From Typha latifolia (taxonomy: Eukaryota; Streptophyta; Magnoliopsida; Poales; Typhaceae): a DNA stretch of 64,000 bases. Position numbers and translations under genes: made by a program. The DNA lies in contig CM034099.1 in NCBI GenBank assembly GCA_019914945.1, forward strand, positions 186,001 through 250,000, given 5' to 3'. Every line of letters starts with the position of its first letter. The first letter of the stretch is position 1. Shown here one piece after another: positions 47,701 to 59,145 of this stretch. The notes beneath the pieces are model-generated. The model ran no database searches, was not told where the DNA came from, and was given only the letters and a program-made list of their open reading frames with translations.

Positions 47701-50700
47701 ACCATACTGAGCTCATTTTAGCTTCTTGTTCTTGAAACATATATTTTTATGATCCTCAGAGTATAAAGCATATCTTATATAATGGCTAGCGAACAAATTT
47801 CCCTTTGATATTATTCTTCCCCTTCCCTTTGATTTACTATCAATGCCCTAATGAAATTCCATAATGTTGAAATGAGAATGGAGCTGTAACTACTTGTCTA
47901 TGATTTTACATTGACTGCCAATGCTTGGAAAAGTGTACTGCTCGAAATGTAATAAAGTAATAGACTGCTTGCTTATTTGTGTTCAGTTGGCTTTGGAGGT
48001 TGTGATGAAGCCAAACATATTTATTGGGTTATATCTTACAATTTCAAGTTGCTAGCTTCTTGGAGCTCTTTTGCAGTGCTGTATATGTTTTGGGGTATTC
48101 CTTGGATAAGTTAATGAGTCTAAACCAGTATGGCATGAAGGGTAATACCTTAAGTGTTTTTAGTGCAATCTCCATGCATTGGATGGTGTCAAAAGTTGAA
48201 ACAGGGATATATAATTAGTAGTAATGAGCCCTGTATCCTCATTGATATGTCTTCTGAATTATTTGATATCTGTTACAACTTGTAATGGTTGTCATTTTGT
48301 ATCTAGAACTTTTTTGCAGATATGTGTATATATATTCAGTGTCCTGCTTTAATTTATTCATATCCAGTAAGTTTCTCATTCTTCTGTTATTGCGTGTGCT
48401 TTATGTGGATGATGGCAGGGCATCTAAGGACTTTGCAGATGTGCATGGACTTATCATGCACGCATACAACTCTCAAAATGCAGATCTGCATGTTGATCAT
48501 CTTGGGTTACACAAGGCCTTGTGTGTTCTTATGGGATGGAACTATGCAAAGGCCCCTGAAAACTCTAAGGCCTATCAATTGTTACCTGCCGATGATGCTC
48601 AAATTAATAGGGAAGATCTTATCTTATGGCCTCCGACAATTGTTATTCACAACACAAATTCAGGAAGAAGAAAAGATGGCCGCATGGAGGGTATCGGTAA
48701 CAAAGAGATGGATACTAAGCTAAAAGGTAAATGATAGATTGAATTCATTAATTTCTGCGAAGCAGCTAATATAAGTATTCTTAGAATTGGAGGCTCACTA
48801 CTTATATGCCTGTAGGGGTCATTTAGTTATCGAATGAATTTAAAATTAGTGCTACTTTTTTGTATTGTAGGCTTTAATAATCCATTGCGTGCTGTCTGTC
48901 TTGCAGCTATTCCAACTCTTGCTTATTACCCCTTTGTGCAGCTTTCAAATTTTACAAAGTCTTGTTTGGTTTGAGACTAAGCCTTGAATTCGCTTAATTA
49001 TCTTAGTCTTCATTTTTTGAAGATTAAACTTAATTAGATATGAAAAAGATAAAAAGATGTTTAGTTTATGAACTAGTTTAGGGGTCTCTGAACTAATTTA
49101 GGAGGAATTCCTAAACTCAAAGCAAGCAAGGCCTAAAGGAACAAAGTTTGAATAAACGCATTTACATCTTCTTCCTCATAGGTTTATTGTTGTTTGGTTC
49201 CAAAGTGTCTGCTCTTTGCTCATCATTACTATGCTCTTTGTTCATCATTAAGCTTTCACGAACATTTAATCTCCCATCACTCCATCAGTTGCTGATATTT
49301 TTGTAATTGATTTTGCAGTTGTTGTCAACCTTCATTTGCAGTAATTTAACGTTCTTTTAGGTTTTCATATTTGTCTGTATATAATATACACTTCGATATC
49401 TACTGGTACAAATAATTTTTGTACTAGCTTCTTTCAAGTTTTTATGACTTGATTCACCTCTCTCACAAAAGAACTGAGTTCATGTCAATTGATCACGTAA
49501 ATTTGTACCCCTCACCTTGTTATATGCCTTGTACCTTTTCTGAAATGCGAATCTCTCAAGATTGTCAGTCTTAACTGTGTAAGTGATCTGTGAAATGCTC
49601 CTTCATTTCACCCTCCTAAGTGTAGCTTCCAGTCTGTTGTCCATGGACATTGCGATTCTTTGCTTGCTATTATAACAATTTCAAGGTCAATAGTGTTCAA
49701 GTAGTTTAAGAAGGTTGGTTCTGCGTTACCAATTCTTTATACTCTTTCCTTGAATTTAACATGTGTACATCTTGCATTGGACATTGTGGTATTGAATAGG
49801 ATTGGCCATTAGTTGGTTTATGCTGGGTGAAGTTTGGATGTGGAAAGTCACCAAACTCATCATTTATAAGTTGTAGAAATAAATGGACTTGAACTGAATC
49901 CATTTGTCTGAGAACTCCCAATTTGATAGGATCAAGCTCTCTTGTCAACACAACTAAAGTAACAACCTATTAAATTTCAGTTTGTTTTGAATAATATGGA
50001 AGGAGGCAAACTAGATCTGAGTACTTTTGATCTAGAAAATTACTAGCAATTTGTTTTATCAACTGACGTTCAGTTCCCATCAGCACTATTTTTTTTATTT
50101 GTTTATATTGGTGGATTGAACCACCCAAAATGAACTGCTGGACTAGTATGTCAAAGTTAAACTGGGCTTGTTTGTTATTAAGTTGATCTGGAGTTTGGGC
50201 TTGCCCTTGGTATTCTACATGAATATTTGGCATGAATTTTGCAAATTGGTGATTATTAGGGACATCACTCTAGAATTATAGCTGATTCTGCAAGGTTGGG
50301 ATTGTTTTGAAGTTCTTCACTGTTAACTGACTTTGTTATTGATGGTTCTCATTTTTCTATGATACCTGCCATATTAACAAACATCAATGTTTTTTTGTCT
50401 ATTGTCATTGTCCTGATCCTATTCAGTTCTAATACCATCTCTACCAATATCCTAACTAGCTAGAGTAAGAAAGAGTAGTGTTTTTCTTACATATGAATCA
50501 TATTTATCTATATTTTCTTGCTGCACAGTTACCGTCATTCTTCATTATGTGCCCAGAACATTATTTAATCTTGCAAATGGGGGATGGTGATCCTATTCTG
50601 TTGTCTTCATCCCTATGTTATTCATAACTTGGGTCTGCTATTGGTTGTAACTGTTTCTGTACATTAGACTCTAGTAACTTCATCATTGACTTTTCTTTGC

Positions 50701-52592
50701 TGACACTAATACATGAATCAACGCAAACATATAGAAAAACTTGATTCTATTTGAATAAGGTGACACAGTTGGACCTCTAGGAAAAGTTGATTCCTTGATG
50801 TCATATGCTTAGGATTTTCTATGTTCTTCTCGGCAGGCCATCATCTGTCATGATAGTTTCCTTGATGTGTCAATCGAACTTGGATTTGAATTAGCATCCT
50901 AGATTTTGATCCCATGCCATGATATGTCTGAGTTCTGAAGGTGCCCTCTTGTTGTTGGTAAAGTACTCTTGGTGGTGCTGTTGGCACTATGAGTTTGAGG
51001 GAAGGCGCCACCAAGGAAGAATATTTGGTTTTAGAAGAGGATATCTTATGTAATAACATAGATATGTAAATGAAATGCCATGCTTCATAATGTGAAGTAC
51101 TGCAATACCTTTTAGGTGGATCATTTCACTTGCTAGCCATCTCTGCCTGACATTGTCTAGCGCATGTCAAGAACATTATAATGTATATGATCCTCCATTT
51201 TCCTACATCCATCTCGTTGATTTGCTTGTCTTAAATATGAGAAAGCCTTTTATTGGAAATAACTGTATCTACTGTCTGGTGATCTTATGCCTTTCATGTT
51301 TTATAGGCGCAGACTTAATCCAATTTTTCTATCGTGACCCCTAGCTACTCTTTTGCACTAGAGACAACAGCAATCTCATCTGTGTTTTGAGTTTTGTATA
51401 TTATACGTACCATGCTTTCTCTGATCTGAATATTCTTTCGTTTATTTTCTAGTATTTCAGTTTTTTTTCTTTCTGTTTTGTCCAACAATCGTTCTGAGAT
51501 AGGGGTACCTCCTCTACGGAGGACGCATTGTTTTCAAAGGGCCTATAATTTCACGCCTGCCCTGTCTTTCATGGAGATAAATTTCATCTTGGACAAAAAG
51601 GCATGGTTGCCAATATACTGGTTGGAGTTGTGTTGACCTCTTGGGAGGAGGCTACCCTATCATCTATGGGAAATGACCAGTAGTTAAATTTAGTCAATAG
51701 TAAATTGAGAAGGTTTTGTCTTACTAGCATTATATGATATGTGAAGTAAATTATCGTCACCCTGTTATATCTGAAGTGCCGATGAATGTCATCATGGCCA
51801 AAAAGACCTGTGGCAGCATACTGCTTCAATTTCATCCATGGAGAAATTACCAGTGGTTACTCTAGTGGTAAATTCAGAAGGTTTTTGTTGTACTTGTACT
51901 GGATGATGACATGATGTGTTAAAGAATCAGTGGCCCTGTTATGTTAGGTCCTGAATATTCTTTCCTTATGGTAAAAAAGAATGGTAGGTCAAGAGACATT
52001 CCCTTGTGAAATTGCTGATCCATTCATTGTTTAGTGTCTGTCTGGGTATTTCGGAAGTAATATTACTTAATTAGTATTTTTTTAATTGAGAAGACAGTTT
52101 CGATGAGGACTATGATCTTGTGTGGCCTACCAGTGAAAATGAGCACTGTTTTGTTGGACTGGAAATTATGGAGTACTCTTGTGGCACAAGAATACTTTCT
52201 GTTTTTGTCCTATCAACGTTCTTTTCTGTTTGGTCTCAGAACTAGGATTTCCTGGTGGCAAGTCAAAGTCCCTCTATGGAAAGGAAGGACACTTGGGAGT
52301 TACACTGGTGAAGTTTGCAAACACTCAAGCTGGACTTAGGGAAGCTGAGCGTCTTGCAGAATTCTTCGAAAAGGAGGACCATGGACGCAAAGGTTGGGCA
52401 TGTGCACAAGCTATTCAGTCTAGTGATGATGAGAGGAATCCAATGCTGTTCAAGGTGGATGAGAAGACTGGTGAGAAGAAGAGGATCTTTTACGGTAATC
52501 TAGCAACTGCATCAGACCTCGAGAAATTAGATTTTGATATGAAGAAAAGGGCTACCGTCAAAAGTAGAAGGGAGTTTGATCTGTCTGACTAG
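41730..52592 (+). CDS. XS-domain protein with C2H2-type finger (SGS3-related family)
   Basis: Three exons, 41730-42700, 48419-48726 and 52240-52592, total 1632 nt and 543 residues across introns of 5.7 and 3.5 kb. The first 290 residues are disordered and rich in Pro, Ser, Gly and Ala, with basic patches such as SLKRKYGEE and RRRRHDD. A C-x2-C-x10-H-x4-H finger (C319, C322, H334, H339) is split by intron 1. The XS domain lies at about 385-500: LILWPPTIVIHNT, GGKSKSLYGKEGHLGVTLVKF, and HGRKGWACAQ. XS is an RNA-recognition-like fold named from rice gene X and SGS3, the double-stranded-RNA-binding partner of RDR6. This protein lacks SGS3's XH and coiled-coil parts. It resembles shorter XS proteins of unknown role such as the one I recall as At3g22430. 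An RNA-binding nuclear role is inference. Confidence 0.88.
42716..42739. repeat. (TA)n tract near the donor of XS intron 1
   Basis: A TA tract starts 15 bp after the GT donor of exon 1, so its length varies the first bases of a 5.7-kb intron. The exon-1 open frame reads through the donor into encoded Tyr-Ile repeats; that extension is not protein. Confidence 0.8.
44711..45170. repeat. 242-bp period direct duplication in XS intron 1
   Basis: A segment of about 215 bp is present twice with a 242-bp offset, for example CTTTTACAGTAGGCATATTTTG at 44731 and its copy at 44973. Both copies share the GGAATTCTTGGACA and TGAAATATTCTGGTAGATGTG phrases. Identity is high, roughly nine in ten by eye. No coding potential. 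Confidence 0.85.
45535..45638. repeat. 40-bp tandem repeat, 2.6 copies
   Basis: A unit beginning ACACAAAATGGTTGTACC and ending AGGTGAGATCA occurs at 45535, 45575 and 45615, the last partial. The first two copies are essentially identical, so this is a young minisatellite. It sits in XS intron 1. Confidence 0.9.
47177..47581. mobile_element. 405-bp hAT-type foldback MITE
   Basis: Termini CAACGATAGTCGTGCC and (inverted right end) CAAGGATAGCCGTGCC match at 14 of 16 positions. A perfect 8-bp duplication, CTTTACAA, flanks it at 47169-47176 and 47582-47589, which is the hAT signature. Inside, 36-nt arms at 47321-47356 and 47434-47469 are inverted repeats matching at 35 positions around a 77-bp pyrimidine-rich loop. 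Weaker pairing extends outward, so the whole element is a long hairpin. It is GC-rich against an AT-rich intron and encodes nothing. It lies in intron 1 of the XS gene and is transcribed with it. Confidence 0.85.
48957..49135. mobile_element. MITE-like element (candidate)
   Basis: About 180 bp bounded by imperfect inverted repeats: GTCTTGTTTGGTTTGAG on the left and, inverted from the right, GCCTTGCTTGCTTTGAG. The interior is AT-rich and noncoding. A target-site duplication could not be fixed. Located in XS intron 2. Confidence 0.4.
49706..51059 (-). pseudogene. possible decayed coding sequence, unidentified
   Basis: The minus strand of XS intron 2 has several neighbouring open segments in different frames, near 51059-50841, 50233-49970 and 49951-49706. 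They are rich in Gln, Asn and Ser, with phrases such as QGQAQTPDQLNNKQAQ and RVLYQQQEGTF. Between them are short open pieces broken by stops. This could be an old insertion of coding DNA or a retroelement remnant, or simply chance in CT-biased DNA. I recognise no family and saw no boundaries. Confidence 0.25.
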
Positions 52593-52599
52593 TGCCCCC

Positions 52600-53930
52600 A
52601 AGAGGTACATTTATTTGTTTTGCTCAATTAAGATGAACTTGTGGTACTATGTTGGTCTTATCTTTGGTGTGGGGAGAACAGTGCTTGTTTCTTTCAGTTT
52701 AATGTTGCACACTATGCCAGTAAGTTACACTAAGATCAGGGTTCTCTTTTGGAATTATAATTTATGAAACCTGCGTCAACGTGTTTATGACAGATGACCT
52801 ATCTAATGGTTTTAACACTGCAGTTGCTTACATGCACCCTCACCCTTCCATACAATTTGGATGATGATCAGGTTATTGGCTTCACCTTACCTAAATCATT
52901 TTAACTCTTCAGTTTGAGATTGGACCGGAAGGGGAATTTTAAGATTGATCAGATGTCTTCTCGTTGGTGGAACAATTGTGATTAGTGATTCATTTGTAAC
53001 ATCTTTTAGAGGATCAAGAAAAGAGAGGCATATAGCATCAGGAAAAAGTGACCTTTTGTAAAACAGCAAGTTGCCTGTCATTAAGTCCAGGTCTTTGCTA
53101 TACACGTGTGCGCATCTATTTATACTTTTTGATTTAAATTCTATCTTTACTGTTCGTCAAGAAAACGATCTCCATTTCGTATGCTATGTTGTTGTTATTA
53201 TTTTGTTATTGAAGATCATCAAAGATTGCAGGAACCCTGCATCAAGACTGCTCAGATTCACGTTAAACTGAATGTTAACGGTACAATATTAATCTACTAC
53301 TTTTCTTCAGCGCTGTTCATCTTTAGTTCGAGCAATCTATCTACAATGATCAATGAATCGCTTTATCAAATGAATTAGGATTTTTTTATTCATCTCTCTC
53401 TCTCTCTCTCATATATATTCAGAAAATTGACGTTCTATTTTCACTGTAAGATAATTATATTCTATCGATATCCATCTTTCTTCTACGGCCCACCATTTTG
53501 TCCTTAGTGCTTCAACATGCAACTCCACCCATCTTTCCCTGTGCTCACCACCAAAACATGAGCTTCTCATCACCACTACATAAGACTGGACCAACTACTC
53601 GAAACCCCACCTGTCCACTCTCTCCATCTCTCTCAACGAATTCTGACAACCTTCAAACTCCATTTTCCATCATTGGCTAAAGATCAAATATAATATGATG
53701 CCATTATCCCACTAATGGATAATTAAATGTCTATCAAAATATTGATAAGATGAGCGGCTTCGATCACCCCAATTTTCCATCTAACAAGTGCATTAAACAT
53801 CGTGTTCATATTTACGTCCAACAAACACTAATTAGTACAGATTACAAAACGCCACAAGTTAATAACCCTCTTAAATCTAAAATGATGGGGGGATGTAGGG
53901 ATAGCAAATCTTAAAGTGGGCTTATAGCGT
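52600..53930. other. spacer between convergent XS and OVATE genes
   Basis: Contains the 3'UTRs of both neighbours and a short (CT)n tract near 53393-53410. No coding region is supported. Open frames in this stretch have no recognisable features. Confidence 0.5.
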
Positions 53931-53933
53931 ATG

Positions 53934-54623
53934 TTAAGCGCCGCCCTCTTCGTCAGAGATCGAGGTCGAGGTCGAGGTCGAAGTCGAGGCGAGGCAGAGG
54001 AGGAGATCGGCGAAGGCACCGACGATGTACTTGTGCGCCTGCTTGCGATTGAGCGCGAGGTAGCAGAGGAGGAGCTCATGGAGGTGGGCCAGGTGTGCCC
54101 TCGGGTCCAGCCCTAGCGCCGCCACCATCTCCTCCATCGATCGCCGAAAATCCCAGTACGGATCCGGGGAGTACGTCGGCACCGCGACCCCCGCCCCAAC
54201 ACCGACGGCGGCCGAGTCCACGATCGAGTTCGACCGCCCCGGCGAGGCCGGGAAGAAGCGGCGGGAGGCGATCGCAGTGGAGAGATCGCGACCAGACGGC
54301 GATCCCTCTACGGCGGCGACCTCATCGGCGGCGGATACGGAGGAGGAGAAAGAAGAATTGGCGGTGGCGGTGGCGGTGGCGGTGGCGGTGGCGGCGGAGA
54401 GGGAGACGGAGGAGGAGAGGGTGGGCGTCAGGGTTTCGAAGTCGGAGGCGGCGGGGTCGTACAGGGAGTTGAAGTTCTTGAAGACGACGGAGGTCGAAGA
54501 GACGGAGGAGGTGGTGGTGGTGGTGGTGGAAGGATCATAATGGGAAGAATCTGGACTTAACGGAGGGGTAGAATGAGAAGGTCGCTTGAGGCGAGAGAAG
54601 CAGCCATGAAAACCTTTTCCCAA

Positions 54624-54626
<3 letters not shown>
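53934..54626 (-). CDS. OVATE family protein, transcriptional repressor
   Basis: Intronless gene of 230 residues, normal for OVATE family proteins. These plant repressors bind TALE homeodomain and TRM proteins and shape organs. The C-terminal OVATE domain lies at about 153-213: a DPYWDFRRSMEEMV block, then LHELLLCYLALN and HKYIVGAFADLL. Upstream is a low-complexity region rich in Ser and Thr. It includes an alternating Ala-Thr run from a (GGCGGT)n microsatellite at about 54360-54397, and a Ser-Thr run near the C-terminus from a (GAGGTC)-type repeat. The start MLGKGFHGCFSRLKRPS fits the basic N-terminus of this family. The tail ends SDEEGGA. Which OFP number it matches is not determinable. Confidence 0.9.
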
Positions 54627-54664
<38 letters not shown>

Positions 54665-54720
54665 CGAGGAGGAGGAAGTGGACGAGGAAGAAGCAGGCCT
54701 ACTTATAGCTGTTAGTGGTG
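54627..54720 (-). promoter_or_regulatory. leader and TATA box of the OVATE gene
   Basis: The 5'UTR contains a (GA)n tract (CT on the plus strand, 54627-54662) directly next to the ATG. TATAAG on the minus strand at 54702-54707 lies about 80 nt upstream of the ATG and is a reasonable TATA box. Confidence 0.45.
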
Positions 54721-54764
54721 AGTTATTCTATTTAATCATTCAAAATAGTAACTTGCAATTATAG

Positions 54765-55515
54765 GATTAGGATATATTGCTTAATTCCCTAAATTGTAGA
54801 TCAGAGGACTGGTTTGACTTAACGTGTTATTATGATCAATATATATATATATATATATAAAAGTTAAATCTTATCCTAGAAACCTGCATTCGTGTCTAGA
54901 AATTTGTTTTGTGTGCGTACGTGTACCATATAGACGAGCATTATTAGTTTTTACGTATAAGCATTGCTGGTATATATCAATAATGTAAACATATATTGTG
55001 TGTATAGAAATTTGCGTTACAAAATAGAGCTTGCAGAATGCAGACTAGACAAATTATTCGATATAATCTGAAATTTTATGAATATTAATTTTAATAATAT
55101 TACTTGGTTCACTATATTCGCAATCTATACTTTTTCAACTGTAATAAGAAAAACTTTAATTTAAATTTCATGTCAAATTAAAAGTAACAATAACACAGTT
55201 AAATCTGGTTAACAACCTAATTTTTCTAAACTCATTTAAAGTATTCAAAATAAGGTTAAAAAGTAAATATATCTTAAATGGATTTTAAACTAACAATATT
55301 CCAAAAGGGGATACAAGGTGCAATTATTAACTACTCTATAAAAACATCCTATTATCACCTTAAACTTAAAAGGGATAATTTCATTTTAACCGCCTAAATT
55401 AATTAACGAAAATTATCCCTCCACTTATAATTGCGAATAATTAAGTGGCTTAGCTAATCAAATATATATTTTAATTTTCTTTGTAAATTTCTTTATTGTC
55501 CTCGTAATCTATCTC
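54765..55515. other. AT-rich spacer
   Basis: Includes a (TA)n tract at 54840-54860. No gene, element ends or conserved motif recognised. Confidence 0.5.
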
Positions 55516-55529
55516 TCTATCCCGTACCC

Positions 55530-56270
55530 CCCTCCTCATGATGTTCCTCCGCCAAATCCAGCAACTCCCATGCAATGTGGGATCTTGCAAAGAGCCTCTC
55601 CGACCTACCCAAGTCCTAAGTCTCCGACATCGACTCATACAATTCGACATCGGATGACGTCACCTGCAACTCTTGCGGCACTGTCATCGACATCAACCTC
55701 GGCAAGACCTCCATCTTTGGCTCCCTCCTCGATTCCCTCTCAACCCTCACATCCCTCCAATCCTTGCAGCTCCAATCTAGATCTCTCTTCTCTTCCCTTC
55801 CCTTCCCTCTTCAATTTGCGCAAGTCCTAGGTCTTCGGCATCGACCCATGCAACCCGGCATGGAACTGTATCACTTGTGACTCCTCCGGCATCGTCACCG
55901 ACATCAACCCTCCCTTCCCCTCCCTCCTATCTTTGTAGCTCCAATCCAACTAGATCTCCAACCTCCTCATTTTCTTCCTGAAGCTCGTCACGCTCCAACG
56001 CCTCATCGAGATGTCTTCGCCTCCATCTCTGCCAAATTTTTCTCTAGTTTCTTTGGGTTGCAGTACGTCTCATTGGATGACAACCCCTTCAACCCTAGTC
56101 CGTCCCCGAGGATGTCGCCTCCATTGACAATTTTATCGTCTTCGCCGCCTCTAGTGCCCGTATTGGCGGCCTTCCCAACCTCCGGATCTTGCGACTATCC
56201 TACAACAGCTTTACTGGTAGGCTACTGTCTTCCCTCGATATGGAAAACCAAAGGAGGGGACCAGACTAGG
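55530..56270 (+). pseudogene. TMK-like LRR receptor kinase fragment (decayed)
   Basis: Pieces of the TMK-type extracellular domain can be read in shifting frames. In order: MWDLAKSLSDLPKS (from 55575) ending in a stop; SDDVTCNSCGTVIDINLG then LSTLTSLQSLQLQS; a second start-like block, LRKS-stop then DPCNPAWNCITCDSSG (near 55817-55905); LQYVSLDDNPFNP (near 56053-56091); and RIGGLPNLRILRLSYNSFTG (near 56157-56215). The first part of the domain therefore appears twice, so an internal duplication preceded or accompanied decay. Stops and frameshifts are frequent and no transmembrane or kinase part follows. Functional TMKs are plasma-membrane auxin-signalling kinases. It has no intact product. Confidence 0.75.
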
Positions 56271-56289
56271 GGAGGAGGAGAGAAATAAA

Positions 56290-59092
56290 ATAAGGGATTC
56301 ATTCACGGATAAGTCTTTGCCTATACTCAAGAGACTTATGAGATTGACAGACTTGGGACAATATAGGTGTATTTTATTTAATTAAAATTCTCTATTAATT
56401 TGCATATGGTTTGTACGTGCATAAACGGGTAAACATGTTATATATTTGTCATCTGACTATCAAATGCCAACTTATGAATGAAAATAAGTAACATAAATAT
56501 AACTTAACGGAAATTTTTTTTAATAATATTTTTAATAAATAAGGAGGCCATTTTATATCAAAAGAATAGTTTAGAAAAGTCATATAGAAGAAAGGTTTAA
56601 TTTAGAGGGTTAAAAGCAAATTATCCCAAGCTTAAGAAAGGATTTCTTTTACAGTGGGTCCATAAGTAATAGAAGCATACAGAGTGAAGTGTAATTACTG
56701 TCAAAAAAAAAAAAAAGTAGGGCCTAAAACAAACCTTACCTATATTTATTGTATTAATGTCTTTAACTAGTCTTTCATTATTTAAAAACTGGGCTGCCGT
56801 CTTCAATAAATATTGACGTGACGGAAGCCGGGAAATGTGGTGATGAATACCACCTCCTACTGGTGCATGGAATCCAGGTTTCTCTCTCCTAATAACTAAA
56901 CTATATATGCTAAAGATTATAAAAATATTTTTATCTCTATCTTGCTTTTACAATCGTCTTCTAAGAACGATGAAATAGTCCGCATTTTAATTTAATTTAA
57001 ATTTTTTTTTCTCTTGCTTTGGGTCTCTTATCTATCTAAAGAAGAAGAAAGGGAAGAGAGTAATATCATTTTAATTAGTTTAATTTGCTCATTTTTTCTT
57101 TAGAATTTTTTTTAAACTTTCTATAACTTCGATAGTGTGCTATAAATACAATGTGAAAACTTTCAGCCTCATTAAAAACGCTTATACTTTCAGTGTCTTC
57201 AATTACGGTTGCCACATAACAAGCAAGATTTCTAATAAATGCTTCTGACCCACAATTAAAAATATAAACTTTTAATTAAAATAACATTAAATCAGAAAAG
57301 TCACAAATAAATGAACGGTTGTTGTGGAACTTGGAAGAGAGAGAGAGAGAGAGAGGAGAGAGGGGGAAGGTGCAGTATACGTTCGTCCTTGGTATTAAAA
57401 GGCTCACGAGGAGATGGCCCCCCCTTTGCCTTGCTCCAAAAAATACAACTACTATCGCTAACTAGTTTGCTGCCCAGTACTGCAGGTTTAAAGTCATAAA
57501 GTAACTACAACAGTACTCTGAAAATCTACCGTGCTCGATCCTTTCTCCAATTTGATTTAGATTCTCAATTCCTTATATGTTACTTTATTATCAGTTAAGA
57601 TAAAAACCCTATCATTCATCTTACTCTTTGTCTGCCCGTTTGTTAGCCAACTCAGACGTATAACTATCAATTTTAGTTGCAATTTAGGCAAAATTCTGAG
57701 AATTCTGGTAATGATGCATACTGCTCATGAAGTACTTGAGATCTATTTAATTGTAATGTTGATGGTTGACTATGACAGGCCACATGTCTTGTTATTTGGA
57801 CATCACACAAATAAATATCAACATTTTGTACGATTGAGTTAAAGGTAGGTACACATCTCTCATAAATCACGTAGATCTACCCTTCTAGTTAGCAATTACT
57901 TACATAAACCTTTTAACTTACATCATTCATCTCTTTATATATATATATATATGTGTGTATGTATGTATTCTTCTGATTTATAGTAATACAAGTACGTTAT
58001 ATATAAAACATAATAATGGCTTCCTGCTTATAATATTAGGTAAGAGTTATGGCAAATAGATACGGCACTCCATTATAAGTAATACAACTTGTAAGATATC
58101 CATGTGTACAAGCAAATGGCTAACAATCATTGAATGAAAACATTAGTCTGTGTTGTTGTTGTTGTTGTTGTTGTGCATGGTTCTCTCTCCAATGCTGCTA
58201 GGAGATAAATTAGTTCCACTGAAAGCCATGAATACTAGTTCCTTTTGTCTTAATTTAGCGAGATAGTATTTGTATCCTAATCTCTTTTTAATTATTGGAC
58301 GCGCACCACCGATAAATATTAAAACTAATTTATACTTATATAATGTCTATTTGTACACCTCGTATAGATGAATAAAATAAGCAATTAATTAATCCAAATG
58401 CAAGCTTCAGCCCAATCAAAGATCGATTTACTCAATAATCTATTGGACACCGGCAACTACCATTGACTCTAATAAGTGCTTACGATATCGTGGATTCTTG
58501 GACCATCAAGAACAAGTATTCGTGGCATAAATCTTGTCCTTAGTAGCACAAACTGTGAAAGATTTATCCACATAGGGAATCTATCTAGCAAGATCCAGGA
58601 TTCCCGGCTGCCAGTGTTTTACTGTTATTAAGTGGCATCAGTACACCACAAGATTCGCTTCACTTGGCATCTTTCTAGATCACGTTCGCCTGTTTGTCCA
58701 TAGAAGCGAAATAAACCGCCAACGAAATTAAACCTTTCTCAAGTTTTATCCAAATCTCAAACGCCAAAACCACTTTTTTTTTTCTTTTTTGTCTCTTTTG
58801 CAGATGGAATTAACCGGGTGAAGCATTGTTATTAGAGTATTTGAATGCTAATTCACTATGAGACATAAGTTGTGCTAAAAAATTAATTTTCATACAAAAC
58901 GTTCTCTGGTTAAAGACTTAAATTTTCACATAACCTCTGGTTATTGAGCTTGGAGTATTTTATTTTATTTTTTTTCTGACTGCATTGGATAAAAACCAAC
59001 CAAGGGTTCAACTGACTGCTATTATTAATGTGCAGTAAAACTCCCTCTCCCTGTGGATAGTATGTAGTGGGCACATGATTCAGTTCCCCAGC

Positions 59093-59145
<53 letters not shown>

